The notes under the pieces: model-generated
Told to the model about the DNA's origin: nothing
Seen by the model: only the letters and a program-made list of their open reading frames with translations
The model's database searches: none
Assembly (NCBI RefSeq): GCF_004331485.1
Contig: NZ_SJKD01000002.1
Coordinates: 682,001 to 746,000 of the forward strand
Length of the DNA: 64,000 nt
Direction of reading: 5' to 3'
Origin: Kribbella capetownensis
GTDB taxonomy: Bacteria > Actinomycetota > Actinomycetes > Propionibacteriales > Kribbellaceae
Part shown: piece after piece, positions 52,483 to 60,716 of the stretch
How the letters are laid out: every line of letters starts with the position of its first letter
How positions within the stretch are numbered: position 1 is the stretch's first letter
Translations under genes and position numbers: made by a program

Positions 52483-53385
52483 CTAGATCCAGGGGAGGGC
52501 TGAGCGTTCGGTCCAGTACTCGTCGGGCTGCTGGACGAACTCGACGAGTGGGCCGTCGACGTGGAAGGCGAGGTTGCTGGCGAGTTGCTCGGCCGTGATC
52601 GCACCGCTGAGTACGACGTCCGCCCACGGCTGCGCGACGGCGGCGCCGATCGCGAGCGAGTCCGGAGCGACGCCGTGCTGATGGGCGAACGCGGTGAACG
52701 GCGTCTCGCCCGCCTTCGCGGTCAGGCGTCCGTTCGCCACGACTTCCTTCACGACGACGAACCAGCCGGCGTCGTGCGCCTCGGCCAGCGCGGCCCCGGC
52801 GGATGTCTCCAGCACGTTCCAGGTGGACTGGACCGCACTGAACGGGCCGTCGAGCTCGATCGCCCTGCGCAGCGTCTCGGCCTGCTGCGGTCCACTGGTC
52901 GACAATCCGACGCGTACGTCGCTGTCCGCAAGCTCCTGCAGCCGGTCGAGCAGTTGCTTGTCGCCGAGCGCCGGACTGTCCGACGTCAGGCTGTGCACGA
53001 GGTAGAAGTCCGGCGGTCCACCAAGCGCTTGAAGGGTCTCCGGCCACTGCCGTTCGAACGTCGCGAGCGAATGGTCCTTGACCTCGTGTGTCGCGGCATC
53101 GGTCCGCCAGTCGGCGACGTACGTGTAGCCCCACTTGGAGCCAATGGTGAGTTCGGTACGGCGTTCCGGCGTCAGCCACTCACCGAGGAACGTCTCGGCG
53201 AGTCCGTACGAACGCGCGGCGTCGAAGTACCGGACACCGGCGTGCCACGCCTGGTCGAGCAGATCGTGCGTACGCCGGCGAAGATCCTCGACCGCACGGG
53301 CCGGCGGAAGGTCTTCGTCGTGCCCGAGATTGATGTACCCGGGCCGACCCAGTGCCGCGAGACCCAGACCAATACGCGCTGTCAT
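52483..53385 (-). CDS. Aldo/keto reductase
   Basis: 300 residues. The tetrad is complete: Asp and Tyr in YFDAARSYGLAE, Lys in TIGSKWGY and His in YLVHSLTSD. A TIM barrel with GLGLAALGRPGYINLG at the N-terminus. Unlike the protein at 1780-2616 this one has the full catalytic set. Substrate unknown. It is upstream of and on the same strand as the PAF-AH-like gene, 46 bp apart, so possibly co-transcribed. Confidence 0.92.
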   Translation of the reverse strand: MTARIGLGLAALGRPGYINLGHDEDLPPARAVEDLRRRTHDLLDQAWHAGVRYFDAARSYGLAETFLGEWLTPERRTELTIGSKWGYTYVADWRTDAATHEVKDHSLATFERQWPETLQALGGPPDFYLVHSLTSDSPALGDKQLLDRLQELADSDVRVGLSTSGPQQAETLRRAIELDGPFSAVQSTWNVLETSAGAALAEAHDAGWFVVVKEVVANGRLTAKAGETPFTAFAHQHGVAPDSLAIGAAVAQPWADVVLSGAITAEQLASNLAFHVDGPLVEFVQQPDEYWTERSALPWI

Positions 53386-53525
53386 GGGTTCGATCTTCTC
53401 ACTTCACTCTCGCTCTTCCCTCACGATGTCAGCTGATCACCTTCCTTACGGGCGCGAGGCAACCAGTGTGAGACTCGCCGCATCGTGCGACGCCGGATGC
53501 CCTGTGTCGTCTAGCGTTTTGTCAT

Positions 53526-54023
53526 GTGACCGATCCACGTCTGCCACCACCAGGCACCGTCGTCCGCCGGACGACGGCGCGCGTGCTGCCGGTGCGTCCG
53601 GACGGCAAGGTGTTGCTGCTGCACGGCTGGGATCCGCTGAAACCGCAGACGCCGTACTGGTTCACGATCGGCGGTGCGGTGAACGACGGGGAAACGCTCG
53701 CCGAAGCCGGCACCCGCGAACTGCGCGAAGAGGTCGGCATCGTGCTGCCGCCGGACGCACTCGGCGATCCGGTCGCGACGAACACGATCGAGTTCGAGTG
53801 GGGCGGATGCCCGATCATCCAGCGGCAGACGTTCTTCGCGATCGGAGTCGACGGCGTCGAGGTGACGTTCGCCAACCAGGAAGAACTCGAGTTGGAGACG
53901 ATCAGCGCCCACGGCTGGTGGCACGCGGACGAGCTGGAGGCGACCGGCCGGGCTGCGCACGTCACCATCCCAGGACTGTTGCGTCGCGCCGTCGACGCGA
54001 TCACCCTGCGCCGCGCGTCCTGA
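53526..54023 (+). CDS. NUDIX hydrolase
   Basis: 165 residues. The Nudix box is intact: GGAVNDGETLAEAGTRELREEVGI at about residues 49-72 (GX5EX7REUXEEXGU). It hydrolyses a nucleoside diphosphate linked to another group, needing Mg2+. The GTG at 53526 is the first start after the divergent aldo/keto reductase; no strong Shine-Dalgarno is visible. The gene ends 29 bp before the convergent small Cys/Lys-rich gene. Confidence 0.92.
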   Translation: MTDPRLPPPGTVVRRTTARVLPVRPDGKVLLLHGWDPLKPQTPYWFTIGGAVNDGETLAEAGTRELREEVGIVLPPDALGDPVATNTIEFEWGGCPIIQRQTFFAIGVDGVEVTFANQEELELETISAHGWWHADELEATGRAAHVTIPGLLRRAVDAITLRRAS

Positions 54024-54052
54024 TCCGCCGCAACGGCGTCTCAAACGGTCCG

Positions 54053-54220
54053 TCAGCGCTTGCGGGCTCGTTTCAGCACCTTCTTCGGCACCTTCTTGTC
54101 GACCTCGTAGTGCACGCGATCGAGCCGTTCCGCACAGCCGGCCTTCGACAGCCGCAGCAGGACGACCGGGCACTTCTTGCACCTCGGCTTGTCCTTGCAG
54201 CACTTCTTCTTCGCGGTCAT
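54053..54220 (-). CDS. Small Cys/Lys-rich protein (55 aa), candidate iron-regulated
   Basis: A 55-residue frame, starting MTAKKKCCKDKPRCKKCPVV. Cys at 7, 8, 14, 17 and 29 (CC-x5-C-x2-C-x11-C) among many Lys/Arg residues suggests metal or nucleic acid binding. I recall similar short Lys/Cys-rich proteins in other actinomycetes, but no function. The coding case rests on the codon pattern (G/C third positions), the clear ATG, and placement between convergent genes. An iron-box-like site lies 19 bp upstream of the ATG (54239-54257). Confidence 0.75.
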   Translation of the reverse strand: MTAKKKCCKDKPRCKKCPVVLLRLSKAGCAERLDRVHYEVDKKVPKKVLKRARKR

Positions 54221-54238
54221 CGACGGCACGCAGCGAGT

Positions 54239-54257
54239 GTAGGTGAGGCATACCTAA
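54239..54257. promoter_or_regulatory. DmdR/IdeR-type iron-box-like palindrome
   Basis: On the minus strand the 19-mer TTAGGTATGCCTCACCTAC matches the DtxR-family iron box (TTAGGTTAGGCTCACCTAA in Streptomyces, as I recall it) at 15 of 19 positions. It sits immediately upstream of the 55-residue Cys-rich protein gene, where Fe2+-DmdR would block transcription. Confidence 0.6.
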
Positions 54258-54292
54258 CCGTCTAGCTGAGCGAGCAGTGATCGTGGCGGACG

Positions 54293-55042
54293 TCACTCCA
54301 GTTGTCGGCTGAGCACTTCCCGTGCTTCCAGCAACGACGGCCCGTACCAAGTCAGGTGCCGGCCCGACACACAGCGCGCGGGCTGCATGAAGGCTTCCGG
54401 CCCGTCGCCGGGGGAAAACGCATAAGGCTCGTCCGGCAGTACGACGAGATCGTGCTCGGGTAACGCGTCCGGATCGAACCGCGGATAACGTTCGCCGGAA
54501 TCCCGCAGTACGTTGTCGATACCGATCCGGGCGAGCAGATCACCCGCGAACGTGTCGCGTCCCAACGCCATCCACGGCCGCCGCCAGATCGGTATCACCG
54601 CGCGCCGGCGCATTCCGTCGTACGGCGAACTCCACACCGCGCGGGCACCGGTCAACCAGTCGGGTACGTCGCCGATGATCGCGGACAGCATGCGTTCGAG
54701 TGAGTCCAGTGATTCGTCGACGGTCGTCGGTGCGGTCACCCACACCGCGATTCCGCGATCGCGCAACGCGTCGAGATCGACGACGCGATTCTCTTCGGCG
54801 TTCGCGATCACGACGTCCGGTGCGAGTGCCGCGATGAGTTCGACGTCGGGATTCTTGGTGCCGCGAACGCGTGTCACGTCGAGGTCTGCGGGATGCGTAC
54901 ACCAGTCGGTCGCACCAACGATCAGGTGCGCGTGCGTTGCTGCGATCGACTCCGTCAACGAGGGCACGATGCTGACCACACGTAGCACTTCGGACGGCAT
55001 CGTGACGACGTCTCCGAGGTCGTCTCGCGGCTTGTCTCGCAC
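54293..55042 (-). CDS. Helical-backbone metal receptor (BtuF/cobalamin-binding-like)
   Basis: 249 residues of the periplasmic-binding helical-backbone fold: VVSIVPSLTESI, VGATDWCTHPADL, GTKNPDVELIAALAPDVVIANAEENR and a C-terminal AFSPGDGPEAF/YGPSLLEA segment. The closest known role is BtuF-type vitamin B12 or ferric-siderophore binding for ABC importers. Oddly it has no signal peptide or lipobox, and no permease or ATPase gene is near, so it may act in the cytoplasm. The GTG at 55042 has GAGGTGAGAGAC upstream; an ATG at 55000 is an alternative start. Confidence 0.8.
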   Translation of the reverse strand: MRDKPRDDLGDVVTMPSEVLRVVSIVPSLTESIAATHAHLIVGATDWCTHPADLDVTRVRGTKNPDVELIAALAPDVVIANAEENRVVDLDALRDRGIAVWVTAPTTVDESLDSLERMLSAIIGDVPDWLTGARAVWSSPYDGMRRRAVIPIWRRPWMALGRDTFAGDLLARIGIDNVLRDSGERYPRFDPDALPEHDLVVLPDEPYAFSPGDGPEAFMQPARCVSGRHLTWYGPSLLEAREVLSRQLE

Positions 55043-55334
55043 GTCTCTCACCTCACTTCGCGAAGGCCGTTGCCGACGACAACACTCGCCGATTGCGTGC
55101 TTCGACACGAACTTTGTGCGCGTGTCGCCAAGAAATTATCCGGTCCCTCGGGCATCCTCATAGCGCGGTGGAATCCCTTCTGCACAAGGATTTTCGGCAT
55201 TTGCGCGCCGGTTTGCGACCAGGACGCCTTAAGCTGCGGACGTTTCGGGTGCTTTACGTACGCACCAAGTGTTGTCATCATCGTGACGACGAGGAATCCA
55301 CCGTGGTTTTCCTCAGCCGCACCAAGGAGGCAGA

Positions 55335-55904
55335 GTGCCAGCCAAGAAGGCAGCCGCAGGGAAGGCGACAGCCAAAAAGGCTTCTCCCGCCAAGAAGACT
55401 GTCGCGAAGAAGGCCAGCGCCGCGAGGACGACGTCCGCGCGCAAGGTCAGCGCAGCGAAGAAGACAGTGACGAAGAAGGTGAGTGCGGCAAAGAAGGCGC
55501 CAGCCCGGAAGACCGCCGCGAAGAAGACCACTGCTGCGAAGAAGACGACCGCAGCGCGGAAGACGACGGCGAAGAAGGCTCCGGCCAAGAAGGTCGCCGC
55601 GAGGAAGACGACCGCGAAGAAGACCGTCGCGAAGAAGGCGCCGGCGAAGAAGACCACGGCCCGCAAGACGACCGCGAAGAAGACCGTGGCCCGCAAGACG
55701 ACGGCGAAGAAGACCGTCGCGAAGAAGGCACCGGCCCGCAAGACCGCGGCGAAGAAGGCACCGGCCAAGAAGGTCGCTGCGAAGAAGGCCCCGGCGAAGC
55801 GGACCGCCGCCAAGAAGGCGCCCGCCCGCAAGGTCGCGGCGAAGAAGGCCCCGGCCCGCAAGGCTCCGGCCCGCAAGACCACCGCGCGGCGGGTCACCCG
55901 CTGA
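55335..55904 (+). CDS. Histone H1-like Lys/Ala-rich repeat protein
   Basis: 189 residues made almost entirely of AKKAPAKK/ARKTTAKK-type repeats, with about one third Lys or Arg and essentially no aromatic or acidic residues. It resembles the H1-like tails of actinobacterial HupS/Hlp nucleoid proteins, but has no HU domain in front. It is expected to bind DNA and compact the nucleoid. The GTG at 55335 follows a perfect AAGGAGG. A long untranslated leader (from about 55110) precedes it and a 17-bp hairpin follows. Confidence 0.85.
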   Translation: MPAKKAAAGKATAKKASPAKKTVAKKASAARTTSARKVSAAKKTVTKKVSAAKKAPARKTAAKKTTAAKKTTAARKTTAKKAPAKKVAARKTTAKKTVAKKAPAKKTTARKTTAKKTVARKTTAKKTVAKKAPARKTAAKKAPAKKVAAKKAPAKRTAAKKAPARKVAAKKAPARKAPARKTTARRVTR

Positions 55905-55944
55905 GCCCGGCGTCCGCACTCGCGCGACGTCGACGCAACCAAAG

Positions 55945-55980
55945 CCAAGGGGCACCACCGAGATCGGTGGTGCCCCTTGG
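55945..55980. terminator. Bidirectional terminator hairpin
   Basis: A perfect inverted repeat of 17 bp (55945-55961 with 55964-55980) between the convergent histone-like and SPOR-like genes. The innermost pairs would open to form the loop. The stem flanks are A-rich on the left and T/G on the right. Confidence 0.75.
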
Positions 55981-56013
55981 TGCGCGTTCACTCCGACAGC
56001 GCCAGGTGCGATG

Positions 56014-56202
56014 TCAGTCGTCGTCCCAGTTGGGATCGTTGTCCCAGGCCTCGTTGCGTTCCTGGACCTTCTCCAGTGCCCGAGCAGCTTCCTCGGGGGA
56101 GTTGTACGGCCCGAGCCGGTCGCCGGCCTTCTCCCCTTGGTACGGCTCGACCTTGCCGGTCTTGACGTTGTAGTACCACTCGTTGCTGTGATCGTCGCTC
56201 AT
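56014..56202 (-). CDS. SPOR-like small protein
   Basis: 62 residues, acidic, with EWYYNVKTGKVEPYQGEKAG, the GPYNSPEEAARALEKVQERN helix, and an Asp-rich tail. This layout matches the short actinobacterial 'SPOR domain-containing' proteins. Function unknown; true SPOR domains bind denuded peptidoglycan, but this protein has no signal or membrane anchor. The ATG at 56202 has AGGAGGTG upstream with good spacing. Confidence 0.8.
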   Translation of the reverse strand: MSDDHSNEWYYNVKTGKVEPYQGEKAGDRLGPYNSPEEAARALEKVQERNEAWDNDPNWDDD

Positions 56203-56255
56203 CTGGATGACCACCTCCTGGGAGTCTTGTCGCAGCTCACTAGAATGATCTCACC

Positions 56256-57104
56256 ATGTCGACTATCACTCCCGGCATCATCTCGCCGCGCCGCGAAGTA
56301 CCCGCGTCCATCCCGCGTCCCGAATACGTCGGCAAGCCGTCGCCGACGCCGTACGACGGTTCGTACGTGACCGCGCCGGAGTTGGTGGACAGGATGCGCG
56401 TCGCGAGCAAACTCGCCGCGCAGGCCTTGCAGGCGGTGGGTGCGGCGGCGAAGCCCGGTGTGACCACGGACGAGCTGGACGCGATCGGCCACGAGTACCT
56501 GATCGAGCGCGGTGCGTACCCGTCGACGCTCGGCTATCGCGGTTATCCCAAGTCGCTGTGTACGTCGGTGAACGAGGTGATCTGCCACGGCATTCCGGAC
56601 GACCGTCGGCTCGAGGACGGCGACATCGTCAACGTCGACATCACGGCGTTCCTCGACGGTGTGCACGGCGACACCAACGGGACGTTCCTGGTCGGCGACG
56701 TCGACGAGGAGAGCCGGCTGCTGGTCGAGCGCACGCAGGAGGCGCTGAACCGCGGCATCAAGGCGGTCAGGCCGGGCCGGAAGGTCAGCATCATCGGGCG
56801 CGTGATCGAGTCCTACGCGAAGCGCTTCGGGTACGGCGTCGTCCGCGACTTCACCGGCCACGGGATCGCCACCGCGTTCCACTCCGGCCTGATCATCCCG
56901 CACTACGACGACGAGCGTTTCGACGACGTGATCGAGCCCGGCATGACGTTCACGATCGAGCCGATGCTCACCCTCGGCACCTACGACTACGACCTCTGGG
57001 ACGACGGCTGGACCGCCACCACCAAGGACAAGTCCCGCACCGCCCAGTTCGAACACACCCTGGTGGTCACCGACACCGGCGCCGAAGTCCTGACCCTGCC
57101 GTGA
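56256..57104 (+). CDS. map: Type I methionine aminopeptidase
   Basis: 282 residues. The five metal ligands are visible: Asp in IVNVDITAF, Asp in HGDTNGTF, His in [11 protein letters not shown], Glu in TFTIEPML and Glu in AQFEHTLVV. It removes the initiator Met from nascent proteins and is essential. The N-terminal ~35-residue extension ([20 protein letters not shown]) matches the MapB-type of actinobacteria. The leader is poorly matched to a Shine-Dalgarno. Its stop overlaps a possible small frame at 57101. Confidence 0.95.
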   Translation: MSTITPGIISPRREVPASIPRPEYVGKPSPTPYDGSYVTAPELVDRMRVASKLAAQALQAVGAAAKPGVTTDELDAIGHEYLIERGAYPSTLGYRGYPKSLCTSVNEVICHGIPDDRRLEDGDIVNVDITAFLDGVHGDTNGTFLVGDVDEESRLLVERTQEALNRGIKAVRPGRKVSIIGRVIESYAKRFGYGVVRDFTGHGIATAFHSGLIIPHYDDERFDDVIEPGMTFTIEPMLTLGTYDYDLWDDGWTATTKDKSRTAQFEHTLVVTDTGAEVLTLP

Positions 57105-57292
57105 CCGAGGCCGAGGGCTGGCCGAGTCTGCCGGCCGATCTCGATCGCGCCCACAAAGTTCTGACCGCTCCCGCGATGCTCGAGTACGCCGCTCCGCTGA
57201 CCGGTGCACAACGCATCGATCGGCATCGTCGAACCGCGCCCAACGATCGCAGCCGAACGCCGGGTCTGGTCCGTACTACCGTGGATGGATGA
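57101..57292 (+). CDS. Possible small ORF coupled to map and the next gene
   Basis: A GTG at 57101 overlaps the map stop (GTGA), and the 63-codon frame ends with TGA overlapping the next gene's ATG (ATGA at 57289). The peptide (starting [20 protein letters not shown]) has no recognised domain and its second half has weaker codon bias. The double overlap suggests coupling, but it may simply be a former C-terminal extension or a relict. Low confidence. Confidence 0.3.
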   Translation: MTEAEGWPSLPADLDRAHKVLTAPAMLEYAAPLTGAQRIDRHRRTAPNDRSRTPGLVRTTVDG

Positions 57293-58287
57293 ATGGTCGG
57301 CTGACCAACCTCGTCCTTCTGGTCGTGGTCCCGCTTGCGACGGTGTCGGGGTTCTGCATGTTCGTCTCGGGCAGCGGGACCGTGTGGCCGATCGCCTTCC
57401 TGCACGGGGCCCTCGGTCTGGCCATCGTGGTGCTCGTTCCCTGGAAGTCGATCGTGGTACGTCGGGCGCTGCACCGCGCGCGGCGGCCCAGCTGGGTCGC
57501 GTCGCTGCTCCTGACCGCAGCGACGGTCGTGGCTCTGGTCACCGGCGTGGCCCACCGCGCCGGTGTCCTCCTCGCCGACTCACCCGTTACGACAATGCAG
57601 CTGCACGTCACCGCAGGTGTTGTTGCCGCAGTCCTCACGCTGTGGCATGCCCACCATCGACGGGTCCGGGCACGCCGGACCGACCTGTCGCGGCGAACGT
57701 TCCTGCGCCTCGGGGTGGCCGCGTCGGCAGCCGGTGTCCTCGAGGGGACCGCCCAGGTAGCGAGCGCACTGGCCATGCCATCCGGCATACGTCGATCCAC
57801 CGGCTCCTTCAAACTCGCATCGTCCTCGGTCGCAGCCATCCCGAACACGTCATGGCTCTTCGATCGGGTGCCCGAGATCGATCTCTCGTCGTGGCGGCTG
57901 ACCGTGACGACGGGCGGCGTATCCCGCGACTGGTCCCTGGAGGACCTCGGCCGTTGGGACGACCGGCTGACAGCCGTCCTGGACTGCACCGGCGGATGGT
58001 GGACTGATCAGGAGTGGTCCGGGGTGCGAGTGAGCAGGCTGCTGCCTGACGGTGCGACCGGAACGGTAGAGGTGACGAGCGTGACGGGCTACTCCCGTCG
58101 GCTTCCACTCACCGACCACCTGATCCTCGCCACCGGCGTCGGCGGTAACGGTCTCAGTGCCGGCCACGGGGCGCCGGCGCGCCTGGTGGTCCCCGGTCGA
58201 CGCGGCTACCACTGGGTCAAATGGGTTGTTCGTATCGATCACGACAGCCAATCGTGGTGGGCCCAAGCGCCGCTGCCATTGCAGTGA
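57289..58287 (+). CDS. Membrane-anchored sulfite oxidase-like molybdopterin protein
   Basis: 332 residues. The first ~125 residues hold about four helices, some with His (FLHGALGLAIVV and MQLHVTAGVVAAV) as in b-type cytochrome domains. Then comes SRRTFLRLGVAASAAG, a twin-arginine-like motif in mid-protein, followed by an oxidoreductase molybdopterin domain whose conserved Cys is in VLDCTGGWW. This layout resembles a YedY/YedZ-like pair joined in one chain. It probably transfers electrons between heme and Moco at the membrane; substrate unknown. Confidence 0.8.
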   Translation: MNGRLTNLVLLVVVPLATVSGFCMFVSGSGTVWPIAFLHGALGLAIVVLVPWKSIVVRRALHRARRPSWVASLLLTAATVVALVTGVAHRAGVLLADSPVTTMQLHVTAGVVAAVLTLWHAHHRRVRARRTDLSRRTFLRLGVAASAAGVLEGTAQVASALAMPSGIRRSTGSFKLASSSVAAIPNTSWLFDRVPEIDLSSWRLTVTTGGVSRDWSLEDLGRWDDRLTAVLDCTGGWWTDQEWSGVRVSRLLPDGATGTVEVTSVTGYSRRLPLTDHLILATGVGGNGLSAGHGAPARLVVPGRRGYHWVKWVVRIDHDSQSWWAQAPLPLQ

Positions 58288-58303
58288 TGCTGGGCTTCCG
58301 GAT

Positions 58304-58774
58304 CTATCCGTCCTGAAAGCCGAGGGTGCGGTAGAGGGTCAGTGCGGGAGTGTTGTCGTCGTCGACGCGGAGGGCGACGGTCTCCGCGGAGCAGCCGCTC
58401 AGGAGTAGCCGGGCGATGCCCAGCCGGCGGTGGGTCGGCGCGGTGAAGAGCTCGATGACGAACGCGCAGTCGGGGGTGTCGGGCCACGGTGCGCGCTGGA
58501 CGACCAGGATCGCGCCGACCATGCGATCACCGACAAGAGCGAGCCGGCTCAGCCGTGAGTCGAGCACCCCGTACGCGTCCTCGAACGTCAGCGCGATGTC
58601 CTCGATCGCCTCCTGCTCGGACGCCGACGCCGCACCAGGCGGGTAAGCCTCGAAGTACAACCGCCCCAGCGCCGCCGTGTCCGCCACCACGGGCGGACGC
58701 AGTACGACGCCTTCCACCGGAGCCGCCTGGAGAGGACCCGGTGGACGGACGAGGGTCAGCATCGGTGGCGTCAT
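58304..58774 (-). CDS. GNAT family acetyltransferase
   Basis: 156 residues with an FVIELFTAPTHRRLGIARLLL core (CoA loop RRLGIA) and the C-terminal ALTLYRTLGFQ beta-strand of GNATs. Target unknown. Its ATG overlaps the stop of the upstream S10 peptidase gene by 4 bp (ATGA), so the two are translationally coupled. Confidence 0.85.
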   Translation of the reverse strand: MTPPMLTLVRPPGPLQAAPVEGVVLRPPVVADTAALGRLYFEAYPPGAASASEQEAIEDIALTFEDAYGVLDSRLSRLALVGDRMVGAILVVQRAPWPDTPDCAFVIELFTAPTHRRLGIARLLLSGCSAETVALRVDDDNTPALTLYRTLGFQDG

Positions 58775-60258
58775 CGGTTGGATGCGCCCCGGACGAACGT
58801 CGCGATGTCTTCGGACTGCTGGACGCGGGACGGGTCGTGGACGTACATCATGTGGCCGGCCGGGTAGTACTTCGTCTCGATGTTGCCGAGCAGTTCGGCC
58901 GGGAGTTGCAGGCGGCCAAGGGTGTGCTCGGTGGCGAAGTACGGCGTCGCGCCGTCGTAGTGGCCGCAGGCGACGTGCACCTTGAGATGCGGATTGACCC
59001 GCATCGCCTCGGCGAGCTTCTCCGCGACGGTGATCTGGTGACCCTCGAACTCCTTGTACGACCAGTTCTTCGCCGCATCCATGCTGAGGATCTCGTACGG
59101 CAGGTCGTTGTGGTAGCCGAGCTCGACCCGCACGTAGTGGTTCAGCGCCGCCGTGTACGGCCCGATGATCGCGCTGAACGACGGGTCCTTGGCCGGCGTC
59201 TCACCTGCGTAGTCCGCCTCCCATCCGGTGAAGCGGCCGTCCAGCCGGCCGACGGTCTGCCGACGGGACCGCAGTACCTCGCCGAAGAACCGCAGGTGCT
59301 CGATCCGCAGGTTGACCCGGTCGATGTAGTCCTCGGTCAGTCCGGTCAGCGCCGCGATCCGGCCGACCACCTCGGCCCGGAAGTCCGCCGGGATCCGGTT
59401 GCCCTGGGCAAGCGCATTCGGGTACCGCCCGGCCGCGAACCGCTCCGCGTCCGCGAGCACCTCCTCGAGCGTCCGGTCCGGCATCAGGCCGTGGTAGTGC
59501 GCGATCGCGGCGTACGTCGGCAGGTAGAGCGTGTACGGCAGATCGTTGCCCGGGGTGAAGTCGAGCGTGCCGAACTCGAGCACGGCGGAGATCAGCACCA
59601 CGCCGTTCAGGTACATGCCGTAGCGCTCCTGCAGATGCGACGCGAGTCCGGCGGCGCGCGTCGTACCGTAGGACTCGCCGGCCAGGAACTTCGGCGACAT
59701 CCAGCGTCCGTTGCGCGACGTCCACAACCGGACGACCTCGCCGACCGACTCCAGATCGCGGGTGAAGCCGTGGTACTCGCCCGGCTTCTCGCCCTCGACC
59801 GCACGCGAGTAGCCCGTCGACACCGGGTCGATGAAGACGAGATCGCTGTGCTGCAGCAGGGTCTCCGCGTTGTCCACCAACCCGTACGGCGGCGGCGCGA
59901 GCTCACCGGCGTCACCGGAGACGACGCGGCGCGGACCCAGCAGTCCGAGATGCAGCCAGATGCTCGACGAACCCGGCCCACCGTTGAACGCGAACGTCAC
60001 CGGCCGCTCGGCCGCCTCGGCGCCGTCCAGCGTGTACGCGGTCAGGAAGACCTCGGCCTTCGCCTGATGCCCGTCGAACTTGCCGTCGGTCAGCACCTCC
60101 TGCTTGAGCACGATCCGCCCGGTGGTCGCGGTGTACGCCAACTCGCGCCCGTCGATGGTCAGCGTGTGCTGCGACGTGACCAGATCGTCCACCGGCGTCG
60201 CCGGCTTCTTCTCCGCGCTCGCGTCGTTCCCCAGCTCGGTGCTCTCATCCTTGGCCAT
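58771..60258 (-). CDS. S10-like serine carboxypeptidase
   Basis: 495 residues. The family's FAFNGGPGSSSIWLHLG oxyanion segment, the nucleophile Ser in FLAGESYGTTRA, the acid near VACGHYDGATPYF and the His in YPAGHMMYV are all in order, so the peptidase S10 triad is complete. It removes C-terminal residues from peptides. No signal peptide is visible, unlike eukaryotic vacuolar members, so it may be cytoplasmic. The ATG at 60258 (MAKDESTELG) is chosen as the first likely start. Confidence 0.9.
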   Translation of the reverse strand: MAKDESTELGNDASAEKKPATPVDDLVTSQHTLTIDGRELAYTATTGRIVLKQEVLTDGKFDGHQAKAEVFLTAYTLDGAEAAERPVTFAFNGGPGSSSIWLHLGLLGPRRVVSGDAGELAPPPYGLVDNAETLLQHSDLVFIDPVSTGYSRAVEGEKPGEYHGFTRDLESVGEVVRLWTSRNGRWMSPKFLAGESYGTTRAAGLASHLQERYGMYLNGVVLISAVLEFGTLDFTPGNDLPYTLYLPTYAAIAHYHGLMPDRTLEEVLADAERFAAGRYPNALAQGNRIPADFRAEVVGRIAALTGLTEDYIDRVNLRIEHLRFFGEVLRSRRQTVGRLDGRFTGWEADYAGETPAKDPSFSAIIGPYTAALNHYVRVELGYHNDLPYEILSMDAAKNWSYKEFEGHQITVAEKLAEAMRVNPHLKVHVACGHYDGATPYFATEHTLGRLQLPAELLGNIETKYYPAGHMMYVHDPSRVQQSEDIATFVRGASNR

Positions 60259-60341
60259 GTCGAGCACCCTAATCCACGGATCGACAGAACACTGCTGTGG
60301 TGATCGGTGCTCCGAGGCGATGGCGCCACTAGCCTGTGGGC

Positions 60342-60710
60342 ATGGCGACGATTCTGCATATCGCGTTCGTGGAGCACTGGGAAGCCGCGCAGGAGGCCGG
60401 CTGTTATCGGTGGTCGACGCGAGGCAAGTCCCTCGACGACGGGGCAACGTTCATCCACGCATCCCGGCCGGAACAGGTCGCCATGGTGGCGAACTTCGCG
60501 TACGCCGACGTGGCTGAGCCGCTGTGTCTGCTGGTGATCGACACCGCGCGTCTGGTGTCCGCGCTGTGCGACGAGGACCTGGACGGGATCGGCATCAGCT
60601 TCCCGCACATCTACGGCCCACTGAACCTGGACGCCGTCGTCGACGTCCGCCCGTACGAGCGAGGCTCCGACGGGCGCTGGCCGGAAGTGTCCGCCGAGGC
60701 CGTATCCTGA
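60342..60710 (+). CDS. DUF952 domain-containing protein
   Basis: About 122 residues, starting MATILHIAFVEHWEAAQEAG, with the DUF952 signature GKSLDDGATFIHASRPEQV and PHIYGPLNLDAVV. Family members are small conserved proteins of unknown enzymatic role, similar in fold to ADP-ribosyltransferase-like or phosphate-binding folds. The ATG at 60342 is chosen over the GTG six bases upstream. The stop codon is 7 bp before the RNase P RNA. Confidence 0.85.
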   Translation: MATILHIAFVEHWEAAQEAGCYRWSTRGKSLDDGATFIHASRPEQVAMVANFAYADVAEPLCLLVIDTARLVSALCDEDLDGIGISFPHIYGPLNLDAVVDVRPYERGSDGRWPEVSAEAVS

Positions 60711-60716
60711 ACCGAG

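Noticed and set aside
55278..55991. Leu/Gly/Arg-repeat ORF antisense to the histone-like gene
   Set aside because: It is the complement of the AKK repeats; the + strand has a perfect AAGGAGG and start codon.
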